Shown: positions 17,583-25,786 of the stretch, piece after piece
Position numbering within the stretch: the stretch's first letter is position 1
Layout: each line of letters starts with the position of its first letter
Source of the DNA: Scytonema millei VB511283
GTDB taxonomy: Bacteria; Cyanobacteriota; Cyanobacteriia; Cyanobacteriales; Chroococcidiopsidaceae
DNA length: 64,000 nt
Direction of reading: 5' to 3'
Assembly (NCBI RefSeq): GCF_000817735.3
Contig: NZ_JTJC03000004.1
Location: 310,001 to 374,000 of the forward strand
Made by a program: the position numbers and the translations under genes
The notes under the pieces: model-generated
The model's input: only the letters and a program-made list of their open reading frames with translations
The model's database searches: none
Told to the model about the DNA's origin: nothing

Positions 17583-19124
17583 ATGCACGTTCATCCGTCT
17601 GCCAGCAATTCAACTATACGTAGTCTGCGCCAATTCTTAGTTAAAAGTGCGCCATACATTGTTATTGCTAGCATTCTTCTTGTGGTTGTTGCCACTCTTT
17701 TTCCTTTCAATTTTTCTAGGGATGAAGGTGGCTCTCTGAGATATTTTCTTAGCAATTTCAAACATTCTAGTCATTTAGGCGATAAGATTAAGAATATCTT
17801 TTTATTTATTCCATTTGGCTTTGGTATCACCTGTTTTTTGCAAGCAAAAAAGCTCAATTTATTATTCAAATTAATTTTAGTTGTCGTTCTTAGTTTTAGT
17901 TTATCTTTTGCTGTAGAAACGCTTCAAATCTTCTTACCTTCTAGAGAGACTTCACCTGCCGATCTCTTGACTAATAGCTTAGGTGGATTTATCGGGTTTT
18001 TATGTTTTTACATCTGGAAATTTAAGATTGTTAACTATATTTTAAATTTGGTAGAAAACAACAAAAATCAGTTTAGTTTACCAATAGTAGTAGTTGCTTT
18101 TTTAGGTTACTTAGCTACATCAATCCTATTTACAGTTCCATTGCAATCCGCCAATAACTTAAGTACTTGGGATTTAAATTATCCTCTCATATTAGGCAAC
18201 GAACGTACAGGCGAACGTCCTTGGGAAGGATTTATTTCAGAAGTGGCTTTCGCAGATAAAGCGTTTTCTTCAGCAGAAATAGAGCGCGTGTTTGCCAGCC
18301 AAAACTGGTGGAATAATGTAGATACGCCTTTGTTAGGACACTATCAGTTAGATAGACAAAATTACAGCGATCGCACGGGAACTTTACCCGACTTGAGTTG
18401 GCGAGGGCAACTGCCAGAAATAACGGACGATCGAGGAGTCTTTCTAAGCGATCGCCATTGGCTGCAATCAAATTCTCCTGTAAATCTACTGAATCAAAGA
18501 TTACAAGCAAGCTCCAAGTTTACAATCATAACAACAATTGCAACTAATAATTTTCAACAAAAAGGACCAGCTAGAATCGTCTCTATTTCAGAAAGTCATG
18601 GTAGGCGCAATTTTACTTTAGGACAACAAGGTAATCATTTGAATCTGCGACTGCGAACACCAATTAACGGTGTTAATGCTCAATATTTAGATACGAACGT
18701 TTATAACGTTTTTACAGATAATCGACTCCACAAGCTAGTCATCACATATGCTAATTCAGGGTTGCACGTCTATGTAGACAAACTCCAAAATAGACATGAT
18801 ATTAACCTTCTAGAAATCTTACCAAAAGAAGATCGAATTCTTTACTATGGCTTGACCTTCATTCCTTTAGGAGCGCTATTAGCAGTTGTCATTACTTTAG
18901 CAAAAAAACAATTCATTCGTTATATATTATTTTATGCTGGTGTATTGTTGCCAACTCTTATCGTAGAAATAATATTAGCAACGAGTAGTGGTAGAAGTTT
19001 TGAAATCGCTAATATTCTACTCGGACTATTAATGACAGCTTCTACAACCCTAATTTTGAAATTACAAATACCTTTTTGGTTGAGAAATAAAGTATTAAAT
19101 TACGCTAATCATAAAAACTTCTAG
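17583..19124 (+). CDS. VanZ-like membrane protein with LamG-type domain
   Basis: 513 residues. The N-terminal part is VanZ-like, with helices near residues 22-45, 65-85, 90-112 and 125-145 and the conserved core GDKIKNIFLFIPFGFG ... VETLQIFLPSRETSPADLLTNSLGG. After another helix (about 160-180) comes a roughly 200-residue region that looks like a concanavalin/LamG fold, including ISEVAFADKAFSSAEIERVF and FTIITTIATNN. Two or three C-terminal helices follow. The middle domain is probably outside the cytoplasm and may bind glycans. The base composition is more AT-rich than the neighbours and HIP1 sites are few, which may indicate transfer. The function is unknown. Confidence 0.75.
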   Translation: MHVHPSASNSTIRSLRQFLVKSAPYIVIASILLVVVATLFPFNFSRDEGGSLRYFLSNFKHSSHLGDKIKNIFLFIPFGFGITCFLQAKKLNLLFKLILVVVLSFSLSFAVETLQIFLPSRETSPADLLTNSLGGFIGFLCFYIWKFKIVNYILNLVENNKNQFSLPIVVVAFLGYLATSILFTVPLQSANNLSTWDLNYPLILGNERTGERPWEGFISEVAFADKAFSSAEIERVFASQNWWNNVDTPLLGHYQLDRQNYSDRTGTLPDLSWRGQLPEITDDRGVFLSDRHWLQSNSPVNLLNQRLQASSKFTIITTIATNNFQQKGPARIVSISESHGRRNFTLGQQGNHLNLRLRTPINGVNAQYLDTNVYNVFTDNRLHKLVITYANSGLHVYVDKLQNRHDINLLEILPKEDRILYYGLTFIPLGALLAVVITLAKKQFIRYILFYAGVLLPTLIVEIILATSSGRSFEIANILLGLLMTASTTLILKLQIPFWLRNKVLNYANHKNF

Positions 19125-19176
19125 TAGGATGGGCAACGCCCACCTTATATTTAAATCTCACTGAGACAAATAAAAG

Positions 19177-20160
19177 CTACTGCCAAATATAATCTGCTAT
19201 TGGTTGAGAAGAATTAGTATCAGTATTTTTAGGAAGACTTAACAACACAGAAACCTGTGAGAATTGCCGATGCATTCTTCTAGCTACGCGGCTAGGAATG
19301 CCATAACCATAAATAATATGTCCTTGCCCAGCAATCACGACAACTTGATGACTAGGATTAGCTTTGACAAACTTAGCAACTTCTGCTGCCATAGTCTCAT
19401 CCCATAAAACCTGAGCGAGAAAAAAGCGATCGAAACCGCTACTATTACCACGATTAGAATGTTGATGCTGTTCAAAAGTTTTTGCCAACATCTGACGGTA
19501 AGCAGCATTATCAGTCCGAATTTCTGAAGCAGGAGGAATAATTTTTCGCTGCTGAGGTGTGAGACTATCTAAACCTTCTTTTGCCACTTGACGAGTAATT
19601 TCAGAAGGAGTGTTCGCAGCTAAAACCGACAATTGCTTCTCTTTCGCAAATCTGAGTATAGGCGCATAAGATTCCCAAGAATATCCCCATCTTTGCTCGT
19701 ATTCAGTTTGTTCTAGCAACTCTTTTTCAGTCAACTTACCAGCTAAATAGCTATCGATCGCATCTTGGTACGGTATTTGAAACATCTCCATCGCGATCGC
19801 AACTTGAGGATTTCTTTTTTGTAACTCTTGAATTATTTTTAACTGAATTTTACGATCGCGATCGCGATCGTGAGTTTCTCCTAAATACACTACATCCACC
19901 TCGATCAGTTCTTGAATAGTCTGTGAAGGAGTTATAACAATATCTTCTGCTTTACAGTTACTATTATTTAAGTTCTGGGAGATCGAAGCAGGAAACATAT
20001 CTAGCTTTTCTGTTCTAACAAATTGCGGACGACAATTGTTAGTAGCTTCTTGAGCATGGATAAACTGAGTCCAAATAGCAACAAGACCAAAAACACCAAC
20101 TAAGCAATAAAATAATCGTCGCCATTGCTGCTTTTTCATTAGCCATTTCATCTGCTGCAA
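19177..20160 (-). CDS. ChaN-like haem-binding family protein
   Basis: 327 residues. A basic start and hydrophobic helix (about residues 14-35, ending FIHAQEA) form a signal peptide or anchor, so the protein is exported. The ChaN (DUF399) core follows: VDVVYLGETHDRDRDRKIQL, then VAIAMEMFQIPYQDAIDSYL, RWGYSWESYAPILRFAKEK and LAANTPSEI. Near the end is VVVIAGQGHIIYGYGIPSR. Family members bind haem and are linked to iron uptake in other bacteria. The DRDRDR string is encoded by two overlapping HIP1 sites at about 19855-19870. No iron-transport gene is next to it, so the role is uncertain. Confidence 0.82.
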   Translation of the reverse strand: MQQMKWLMKKQQWRRLFYCLVGVFGLVAIWTQFIHAQEATNNCRPQFVRTEKLDMFPASISQNLNNSNCKAEDIVITPSQTIQELIEVDVVYLGETHDRDRDRKIQLKIIQELQKRNPQVAIAMEMFQIPYQDAIDSYLAGKLTEKELLEQTEYEQRWGYSWESYAPILRFAKEKQLSVLAANTPSEITRQVAKEGLDSLTPQQRKIIPPASEIRTDNAAYRQMLAKTFEQHQHSNRGNSSGFDRFFLAQVLWDETMAAEVAKFVKANPSHQVVVIAGQGHIIYGYGIPSRVARRMHRQFSQVSVLLSLPKNTDTNSSQPIADYIWQ

Positions 20161-20335
20161 TGTATCCTCAATTAGTGATAGAACTGCGATCGCTTGCCAT
20201 CTTATTTATCCTAAATGAATCTCAGCTCGTCCGAGAAAATTATGAGAGGCTTGTATTCACGCCTTCAGCCTGTTAACCTTACACGTTAAAACTAGAATAA
20301 TCAAAACTAGAATAGTCTCCAGCCCCTAGCCGCGT

Positions 20336-21295
20336 ATGAAAGGACTCTGGCTCGAAAACAACCAATTGCAACTGCGCGCAGATCTCCCCACTCCCGAACC
20401 TTCCCCAGGAGAAGCCTTAGTGCGCGTCCTACGCGCGGGTATTTGTAACACGGACTTAGAACTGATCCGAGGCTACTATCCCTACACGGGGATTTTGGGT
20501 CACGAATTTGTTGGCGTAGTCGAACAAGGACCCCCTCACCTAGTTAACCAAAGGGTTGTAGGAGAAATCAATGCTACCTGCGGTCAATGTCGGTTCTGTC
20601 GCAACGGACAGCCAACCCACTGCGAAAACCGCACCGTGCTGGGAATCGTCAACCGTGATGGAGCCTTCGCCGACTATCTCACTTTACCAGCCACAAACCT
20701 ACACCCCGTCCCGGACAACGTTTCAACAGAAGCTGCTACGTTTACCGAACCTATCGCCGCAGCACTAGAAATTCAGCAGCAGGTGCAAATCCGGGCAGCA
20801 GATCGCGTGTTAGTAGTGGGAGATGGTAAATTAGGGCAGCTAGTCGCCCAAACCTTAGCCTTAACTGGTTGCGATTTATTAGCTGTAGGCAGACATCAGG
20901 AAAAACTGGCTAATTTAGAAGCGCGAGGGATTAAAACAGGCTTAGCCGAAACCGTAACCGACAGATCTTTCGATCTTTCCGTCGAGTGTACGGGCAATCC
21001 AGCCGGATTTGCGATCGCCCGTCGTGCGTTGCGTCCTCGCGGTACGCTAGTACTCAAAAGCACCTATGCAGGTAACTTAAGTTTTGATGCTTCCGCTTTG
21101 GTTGTAGACGAGATTACCCTCATCGGTTCCCGTTGCGGACCTTTTCCCGCCGCCCTAAATTTACTCGCCACTCAAAAAGTAGACGTTCAACCACTAATTC
21201 ACGCTCGTTATCCGCTCAGTCAAGGTTTAGCTGCCTTTGAACGCGCTCAAACACGCGGTGTGATGAAGGTCTTGTTAGAAATGGATCGAGATTGA
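20336..21295 (+). CDS. Zinc-binding alcohol dehydrogenase-like protein
   Basis: Medium-chain dehydrogenase/reductase of 319 residues, slightly shorter than the usual 340-380. The catalytic-zinc Cys is in GICNTDLELIRGYYPYTGILGHEFVG, with its His and Glu in GHE. The structural-zinc cysteines follow as CGQCRFCRNGQPTHC. The Rossmann part has VLVVGDGKLGQLVAQTLAL, in which the glycine motif is GDGKLG. A substrate is not evident; threonine/sorbitol dehydrogenase-like members are closest in style. It is a single gene with convergent small gene 21302-21607 only 6 bp away. Confidence 0.87.
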   Translation: MKGLWLENNQLQLRADLPTPEPSPGEALVRVLRAGICNTDLELIRGYYPYTGILGHEFVGVVEQGPPHLVNQRVVGEINATCGQCRFCRNGQPTHCENRTVLGIVNRDGAFADYLTLPATNLHPVPDNVSTEAATFTEPIAAALEIQQQVQIRAADRVLVVGDGKLGQLVAQTLALTGCDLLAVGRHQEKLANLEARGIKTGLAETVTDRSFDLSVECTGNPAGFAIARRALRPRGTLVLKSTYAGNLSFDASALVVDEITLIGSRCGPFPAALNLLATQKVDVQPLIHARYPLSQGLAAFERAQTRGVMKVLLEMDRD

Positions 21296-21301
21296 GCTAA
21301 T

Positions 21302-21607
21302 TTAGTACAGCAAGGGATTGGTTTTCGCTTGGTAATCCATGCAAGTAATTGCTGCCTCGGTATTAGCAATCGTAGGTTGTACCGTACATTTCAGTCGATA
21401 ATCTCCTGTAAAAAATTGACAATTCGTACAGGGAATTTGGTGCAATTTTTGACTGGTAGCTACACTGTCTCGCACAGCGCTATAGAGACTCCAAACGATT
21501 AGAGCCACAATTGCCCAAGCACTAACAAAGCAAACCGGAACTAAAATTGGTTGGATAGCTTGAATGACAAAATAAATGAATTGCAACACGAAAACTCCAA
21601 AAAGCAA
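21302..21607 (-). CDS. Small membrane protein with four-Cys tail
   Basis: 101 residues. One long or two short hydrophobic segments cover about residues 5-45. A cytosolic or lumenal tail follows that carries IPCTNCQFFTGDYRLKC and TCMDY, a C-x2-C-x10-C-x15-C arrangement that could bind a metal or form disulfides. Similar small proteins with a PCxNCxFF motif are widespread in cyanobacteria and have no known function; that resemblance is from memory. It converges with the dehydrogenase gene. Confidence 0.65.
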   Translation of the reverse strand: MLFGVFVLQFIYFVIQAIQPILVPVCFVSAWAIVALIVWSLYSAVRDSVATSQKLHQIPCTNCQFFTGDYRLKCTVQPTIANTEAAITCMDYQAKTNPLLY

Positions 21608-22207
21608 AAAAACTAAGAACGTAAGTTACGAGTATTTGTCTGTTTGATGACTTGTAGAAATTCTACAAAAAACCGCTTGAATTCACACTCCTCCCTATGT
21701 TGGGTTTATCTGGCAATTAAGTAGTGTTCGACACAAAGTTGTCAGCTATCAGTTGTCAGTTATCAGTTATCAGTTATCAGCAGGAGTCAGGAGCCAGGAG
21801 TCAGGAGTTAGGAGAAAAGAATATAAATACAATTTCTTTCACGCACCACGCACCACGCACCACTCACCACCCAACTACCAATGACCAACTTAACGTAAAA
21901 CTACTGAGACATTAGGCATGGCTTCACAAATAAAACAAATTCCTCAGTAAAAATGCGCTTGGAGCGATCGCGACGGAAAGGATAACTTGTGTCCAGTTGC
22001 GTTCCTTTATACCAACGATAGTCACTTTAGGGGATTGCCTGGGAAACGGGAACGATTGTTTCTCCTTTCCCCTTTCCCTTTAATTACTGACTTGCTCTCT
22101 CTATGAAAAACTTAGGCTCTCCTGATAGGTATGAGACGAGCCGCGCTACCCAGAACGGCATCCCCTGGTACATTAATAGCAGACACCAGTAGAGCCTATA
22201 CTAAACT
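21608..22207. other. 600-bp intergenic region
   Basis: Divergent region upstream of the AraC gene. It holds TCAGTTA heptamers (about 21746-21780), GAGTCAG/GGAGTTA units (21783-21812) and CACCACG units (21842-21870). It ends in a structured leader candidate at 22113-22198. No convincing open frame is present. Confidence 0.55.
22113..22198 (+). ncRNA. Candidate structured leader of the AraC gene
   Basis: An 86-base stretch is closed by an 8-bp perfect stem, TAGGCTCT (22113-22120) with AGAGCCTA (22191-22198). Inside, GCCG/CGGC (22140-22159) and CTGGT/ACCAG (22165-22189) can form two more stems, giving a three-way junction. It ends nine bases before the AraC start codon. It is not a tRNA and matches no riboswitch I know. 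It may be a regulatory leader or a remnant of a mobile element. Confidence 0.35.
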
Positions 22208-23056
22208 ATGTCTCATGACGAACATCCCGAGCATTTACATCTTTTAGAGGCGGGATGGGATGGCTTTCATTTCATCTATGAGTTAGAACCTGCTGATGAA
22301 ATGCCTGCGAGTTACATGAGTCAGCATTTGGTGATTATTGCTCTAGACAATTTTCGGGCAAGCTTCGATTTCAATGGCAGCTGGCGACATATAGATTACG
22401 CTCAAGGCGATATTGGCATTTTTCCAGCCAGCCAACTGTTCCCCAGAACGCAAGTGGATCGCGAAGTCCCCATCTTAGATCTATTTCTCGATCCTGCCAC
22501 CCTATGCCTTAGTGTCGATAAATCGTTCGATGGAAATTGTATCGAACTCATGCCTCAGTTGCAATTACGCGATCCGTTGATTCAGCAGATAGGGTTAGCG
22601 TTGAAAGCTGAGTTGACAGTGGGAGGTGCAGAGAGTCGGTTATATGCAGAGTCAATGGTAACGGCGCTTGCGGCTCACTTACTGCGTCGCTACACTTCTC
22701 GCCAGCAGCCAGTGAGAGATTATCGAGGCGGATTGCCCAAGTATAAACAAGATCGAGCGATCGCCTATATTTATGAAAATTTAGATCGGAACATCACTTT
22801 GGCAGAACTGAGTCATGTCGTCAACATGAGTCCCCATTATTTTGCAACTTTGTTCAAACAATCGATCGGGCTATCACCACATCAATACATCACGAAATGC
22901 CGGATTGAGACAGCAAAGCATCTACTCGCCAAGCAGGAACTCACAATTGTAGAAATTTCTCAGCAAGTGGGGTTCCAAAATCAAAGTCACTTCACGAGAA
23001 TATTTCGCCAACACGTCAAGACTACGCCAAAAATTTATCGAGACAAGCGAAAATAA
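22208..23056 (+). CDS. AraC family transcriptional regulator
   Basis: 282 residues. An N-terminal cupin-like sensor part (about 1-160) lacks a recognisable ligand signature. The C-terminal AraC/XylS DNA-binding domain has two helix-turn-helix units: ITLAELSHVVNMSPHYFATLFKQSIGLSPHQY and LTIVEISQQVGFQNQSHFTRIFRQHVKTTPKIYR. It is a complete protein. The next gene, 335 bp downstream on the same strand, is a haem-type membrane protein that may or may not be its target. The structured leader at 22113-22198 may regulate its translation. Confidence 0.9.
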   Translation: MSHDEHPEHLHLLEAGWDGFHFIYELEPADEMPASYMSQHLVIIALDNFRASFDFNGSWRHIDYAQGDIGIFPASQLFPRTQVDREVPILDLFLDPATLCLSVDKSFDGNCIELMPQLQLRDPLIQQIGLALKAELTVGGAESRLYAESMVTALAAHLLRRYTSRQQPVRDYRGGLPKYKQDRAIAYIYENLDRNITLAELSHVVNMSPHYFATLFKQSIGLSPHQYITKCRIETAKHLLAKQELTIVEISQQVGFQNQSHFTRIFRQHVKTTPKIYRDKRK

Positions 23057-23092
23057 GTCAAAAGTTAAAAATTAAAAGTTAAAAAGCTCTTT

Positions 23093-23275
23093 ATACCAAT
23101 TCTGTTTATCTTCGCCATAAACTGAGCGTCGTAGCCCTCCTTTTTAAGAGAGTGGAAAGCCCTGCGCGGATTGCCATCACCTTGTTTATCTTTGCAATCA
23201 ACTGAGCGTCGTAGCCCTCCTTTTTAAGGGGGGTTGGGGGGATCTTCACACAAAGTAGTCAGAAAGAATTGGTAT
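23093..23275. mobile_element. MITE-like element with 11-bp terminal inverted repeats
   Basis: The left end ATACCAATTCT (23093-23103) is the exact inverse of the right end AGAATTGGTAT (23265-23275). Between them are two 46-base direct repeats (about 23103-23148 and 23182-23228) that share ACTGAGCGTCGTAGCCCTCC. There is no coding capacity. ATACCAATTCT-type ends are common on small non-autonomous elements in cyanobacteria. Together with a few bases either side it fills the 334-bp gap before the ferric-reductase-like gene. Confidence 0.65.
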
Positions 23276-23390
23276 TACGGGGAAAGTTTTTGGAAGAATA
23301 GAACATTTTTCGGAATAATCGGCAAGACAGCACCTAAAGGCGATCGCTAAATTAACTACCAATTGGTATCCTCAGTTGGAGTTGTAAACT

Positions 23391-23999
23391 ATGACAGACG
23401 CTCAGCTCCCATCATTACAAAAATGGGGTATTGTCGGTTGGTCGGCGCTAGCAGTTGGCACGATGGTTGCTACCATTTGGCTAGTTAATGGAATAGACGA
23501 ACAAGGAATGCGGATGGCAATTAGAGCCACTGCTCGTACTTCGTGTATTCTGTTTCTGTGTGCTTTTGTCGCTTCGGCACTACGTCGAATGCGATCTACC
23601 CCTCTTTCGGTTTGGCTGCTGAAAAATCGTCGTTATTTTGGGGTATCAATGGCAGTTTCCCATACCTATCACGCGATCGCAATTTTTGGCTTATGGTATG
23701 TCACTGCTGGAGCTGCGCCTAAGTTCGAGTCTTTCACAACGCTCGCCATACTAGGCTATATCTTTCTGATTGCCATGACAATAACATCCTTCGATCGCCC
23801 AGCTGCTTTGTTGGGACAGAGAGGGTGGAAAATCTTACATACTACAGGGATGCACTTTTTCTGGCTGGCTTTTACGGTAGAATTCAGCTTCAAAATTGCC
23901 AATTCACCGCCGATCTATTTCCCCTTTGTTGTCTTGTTAGTCGGGGCTATGGTGCTGCGTTTAGTGACTCCTAGAAGGCAAAGAAAGTTAGCTAGCTAA
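23391..23999 (+). CDS. Ferric-reductase-like haem membrane protein
   Basis: 202 residues with about six hydrophobic segments (near residues 15-33, 48-65, 85-105, 118-136, 148-168 and 175-192). Histidines placed like b-haem ligands occur in AVSHTYHAIAIFGLW and in GWKILHTTGMHFFW. This matches the ferric reductase transmembrane component-like/MsrQ fold. There is no FAD or NADPH domain, so another protein would have to donate electrons. No MsrP gene lies nearby, so I do not call it MsrQ. A possible target of the AraC regulator upstream. Confidence 0.7.
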   Translation: MTDAQLPSLQKWGIVGWSALAVGTMVATIWLVNGIDEQGMRMAIRATARTSCILFLCAFVASALRRMRSTPLSVWLLKNRRYFGVSMAVSHTYHAIAIFGLWYVTAGAAPKFESFTTLAILGYIFLIAMTITSFDRPAALLGQRGWKILHTTGMHFFWLAFTVEFSFKIANSPPIYFPFVVLLVGAMVLRLVTPRRQRKLAS

Positions 24000-24111
24000 T
24001 TTTTCGCCTTCTGCTGCCAATCTGAGGAACAACCAGGCTAATGGCTTTATCTCAGTGGCACTACCAATAGATGATGGGATCGAGTATTCTGTCAAACTGT
24101 AAAGTTAATAC

Positions 24112-24882
24112 ATGTCTCAACTGCAACGAATCGTCATTGCTCCCGCACAACTGCAACAGCAGCAAATTACCCTCACATCGCAGCAACAGCATTATCTCAT
24201 GCGAGTCTTGCGGCTGCGTCAGGGCGATCGCTTTATTGCGATGGATGGGAAAGGTCAATGGTGGCTAGCGGTATTAGCAGAGACAACAGCACAAATTTTA
24301 GAACAAATGCAGGTGCAAACTGAGTTACCTGTAGAAATAACTCTGATGGTGGCGCTACCCAAGGGAAATGGATTTGATGAAGTGGTACGCGCTTGTACTG
24401 AGTTAGGAGTCAATTGTTTTGCTCCAGTAACCAGCGATCGCACTTTACTCCATCCCAGCCCGCAAAAACTAGAGCGTTGGCGGCGAATTGCAGCCGAGGC
24501 GGCGGAACAATCGGAACGTCAAATCGTACCGACGATTTTAGATCCCGTCCCCTTTAACAAGGGATTGTTGTCTGTGACAGGCGATCGCAAGTATATCTGT
24601 GTAGCACGGGGTAATGCTCCTCATTTGATCGCAAGTTTGCAATCGATCCCCCCTAGCCCCCCTTATCAAGGAGGGTTGGAGGGATCTATCGTCATTGCCA
24701 CAGGTGCAGAAGGCGGTTGGACGACAAACGAAGTCGAAAATGCGATCGCCTCAGAATTTCAACCTGTCTCGCTGGGTAAACGAATTTTACGCGCAGTCAC
24801 CGCTCCCATTGTCGCCGTATCGCAAATATCTGCGATTGTAGAGATAAGCAAAAACTCTGAAAACCCTGGGCTTGTACCCTAA
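24112..24882 (+). CDS. rsmE: 16S rRNA (uracil1498-N3)-methyltransferase RsmE
   Basis: SPOUT-class methyltransferase that modifies U1498 of 16S rRNA. It has 256 residues: an N-terminal PUA-like domain with HYLMRVLRLRQGDRFIAMDG and a C-terminal knot domain with VALPKGNGFDEVVRACTELGV, RWRRIAAEAAEQSERQ and GKRILRAVTAP. Two oddities are seen. The SAM-loop motif reads TGAEGGW where the family usually has GPEGG. A 42-base palindromic repeat (24645-24686) lies in frame just before that motif and encodes IPPSPPYQGGLEGS. The insert is an exact multiple of three and leaves the frame intact. Confidence 0.9.
   Translation: MSQLQRIVIAPAQLQQQQITLTSQQQHYLMRVLRLRQGDRFIAMDGKGQWWLAVLAETTAQILEQMQVQTELPVEITLMVALPKGNGFDEVVRACTELGVNCFAPVTSDRTLLHPSPQKLERWRRIAAEAAEQSERQIVPTILDPVPFNKGLLSVTGDRKYICVARGNAPHLIASLQSIPPSPPYQGGLEGSIVIATGAEGGWTTNEVENAIASEFQPVSLGKRILRAVTAPIVAVSQISAIVEISKNSENPGLVP
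24645..24686. repeat. GATC-bounded palindromic repeat inside rsmE
   Basis: Runs from GATCCCCCCTAGCCCC to GGGTTGGAGGGATC, ends inverted, 42 bases. Related elements occur at about 23210-23244, 36715-36817 and 54005-54080. This copy is the only one in the window found inside a gene. Confidence 0.8.
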
Positions 24883-24915
24883 ATTTTGACTTTTGACTTT
24901 TGACTTTTGACTTTC

Positions 24916-25719
24916 TTACGAACTCTCTTTCTCACCGCGATCGCGAATATATTCTGCCAAGAAAGCAACAAATCCAGAAACAATCATTAGAATGACGCTC
25001 AAAGCATTAATATCGGGTTTGACTCCCGTGCGGATGCGACTGAAAATTTCCATCGGTAAAGTATTGATGCCGCTTCCAGATGTAAAACTAGAGATGAGAA
25101 AATCATCTAGGCTGAGAACGAAAGCCAGCAAACAACCAGCGACAATTCCAGGCATTAACTGCGGTAACAAAACCTTGACAAAAGCTTGCAATGGTGTAGC
25201 GCCGAGGTCAAGTGCGGCTTCTTCTAAATGGGGGTCTAACTTTGCTAGTCGCGCCGCCACCACAATTCCCACATAGGCAAGGCAAAAGACAATATGAGCG
25301 GCTACAATCGTCCACAAGCTTAACGAAATGGCAAATGTAGCCAGAAAGACGAGGGTAGCTACGGCGATCGCAATATCGGGAATAATCATTGGTAAGTATG
25401 AAATCCCGCGATAGATCGTCTTCCCAGGAAATCTATATCGTCCTAAACCTACTGCCATCAGGGTTCCCAAAACAGCCGAAATGACGACAGCAAATACAGC
25501 CACAATCAGACTATTTTGTAGTGCTGCCAGGATGCGACTATCTTGAAACAACTGTTGATACCATTTGAGCGTGAACCCTTGCCAGCCAGCACTGTAGGGA
25601 GAAGTATTGAAACTATAGAAAGCGAGAACGAAGATCGGCAGGTACATGAATAGATACATCAGTACCGAAAACATGGTTTGCCAAGTAAAACTACGAGCTT
25701 TGGTTTTGGGATGTTTCAC
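24916..25719 (-). CDS. potC: ABC transporter permease, PotC-like
   Basis: Inner-membrane permease of a polyamine-type (spermidine/putrescine) ABC importer, 267 residues with six membrane helices. The start region MFMYLPIFVLAFYSFNTSP is typical of PotC, and the cytoplasmic EAA loop reads EEAALDLGATPLQAFVKVLLPQLMPG. The ATP-binding, PotB and substrate-binding partners are not within the window on this side, so it is either the last gene of an operon broken by rearrangement or an orphan. Substrate assignment is by family resemblance. Confidence 0.85.
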   Translation of the reverse strand: MKHPKTKARSFTWQTMFSVLMYLFMYLPIFVLAFYSFNTSPYSAGWQGFTLKWYQQLFQDSRILAALQNSLIVAVFAVVISAVLGTLMAVGLGRYRFPGKTIYRGISYLPMIIPDIAIAVATLVFLATFAISLSLWTIVAAHIVFCLAYVGIVVAARLAKLDPHLEEAALDLGATPLQAFVKVLLPQLMPGIVAGCLLAFVLSLDDFLISSFTSGSGINTLPMEIFSRIRTGVKPDINALSVILMIVSGFVAFLAEYIRDRGEKESS

Positions 25720-25786
25720 GCAGTTCCTCTTCTACCCTTAAGTTAATTTAGTATAAACAGGCAAAAGGTAGAAAGGCTCGATTTCT

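Noticed and set aside
22113-22198. Possible tRNA gene
   Set aside because: The length and closing stem fit, but there is no GGTTCGA-type T arm and no anticodon arm.
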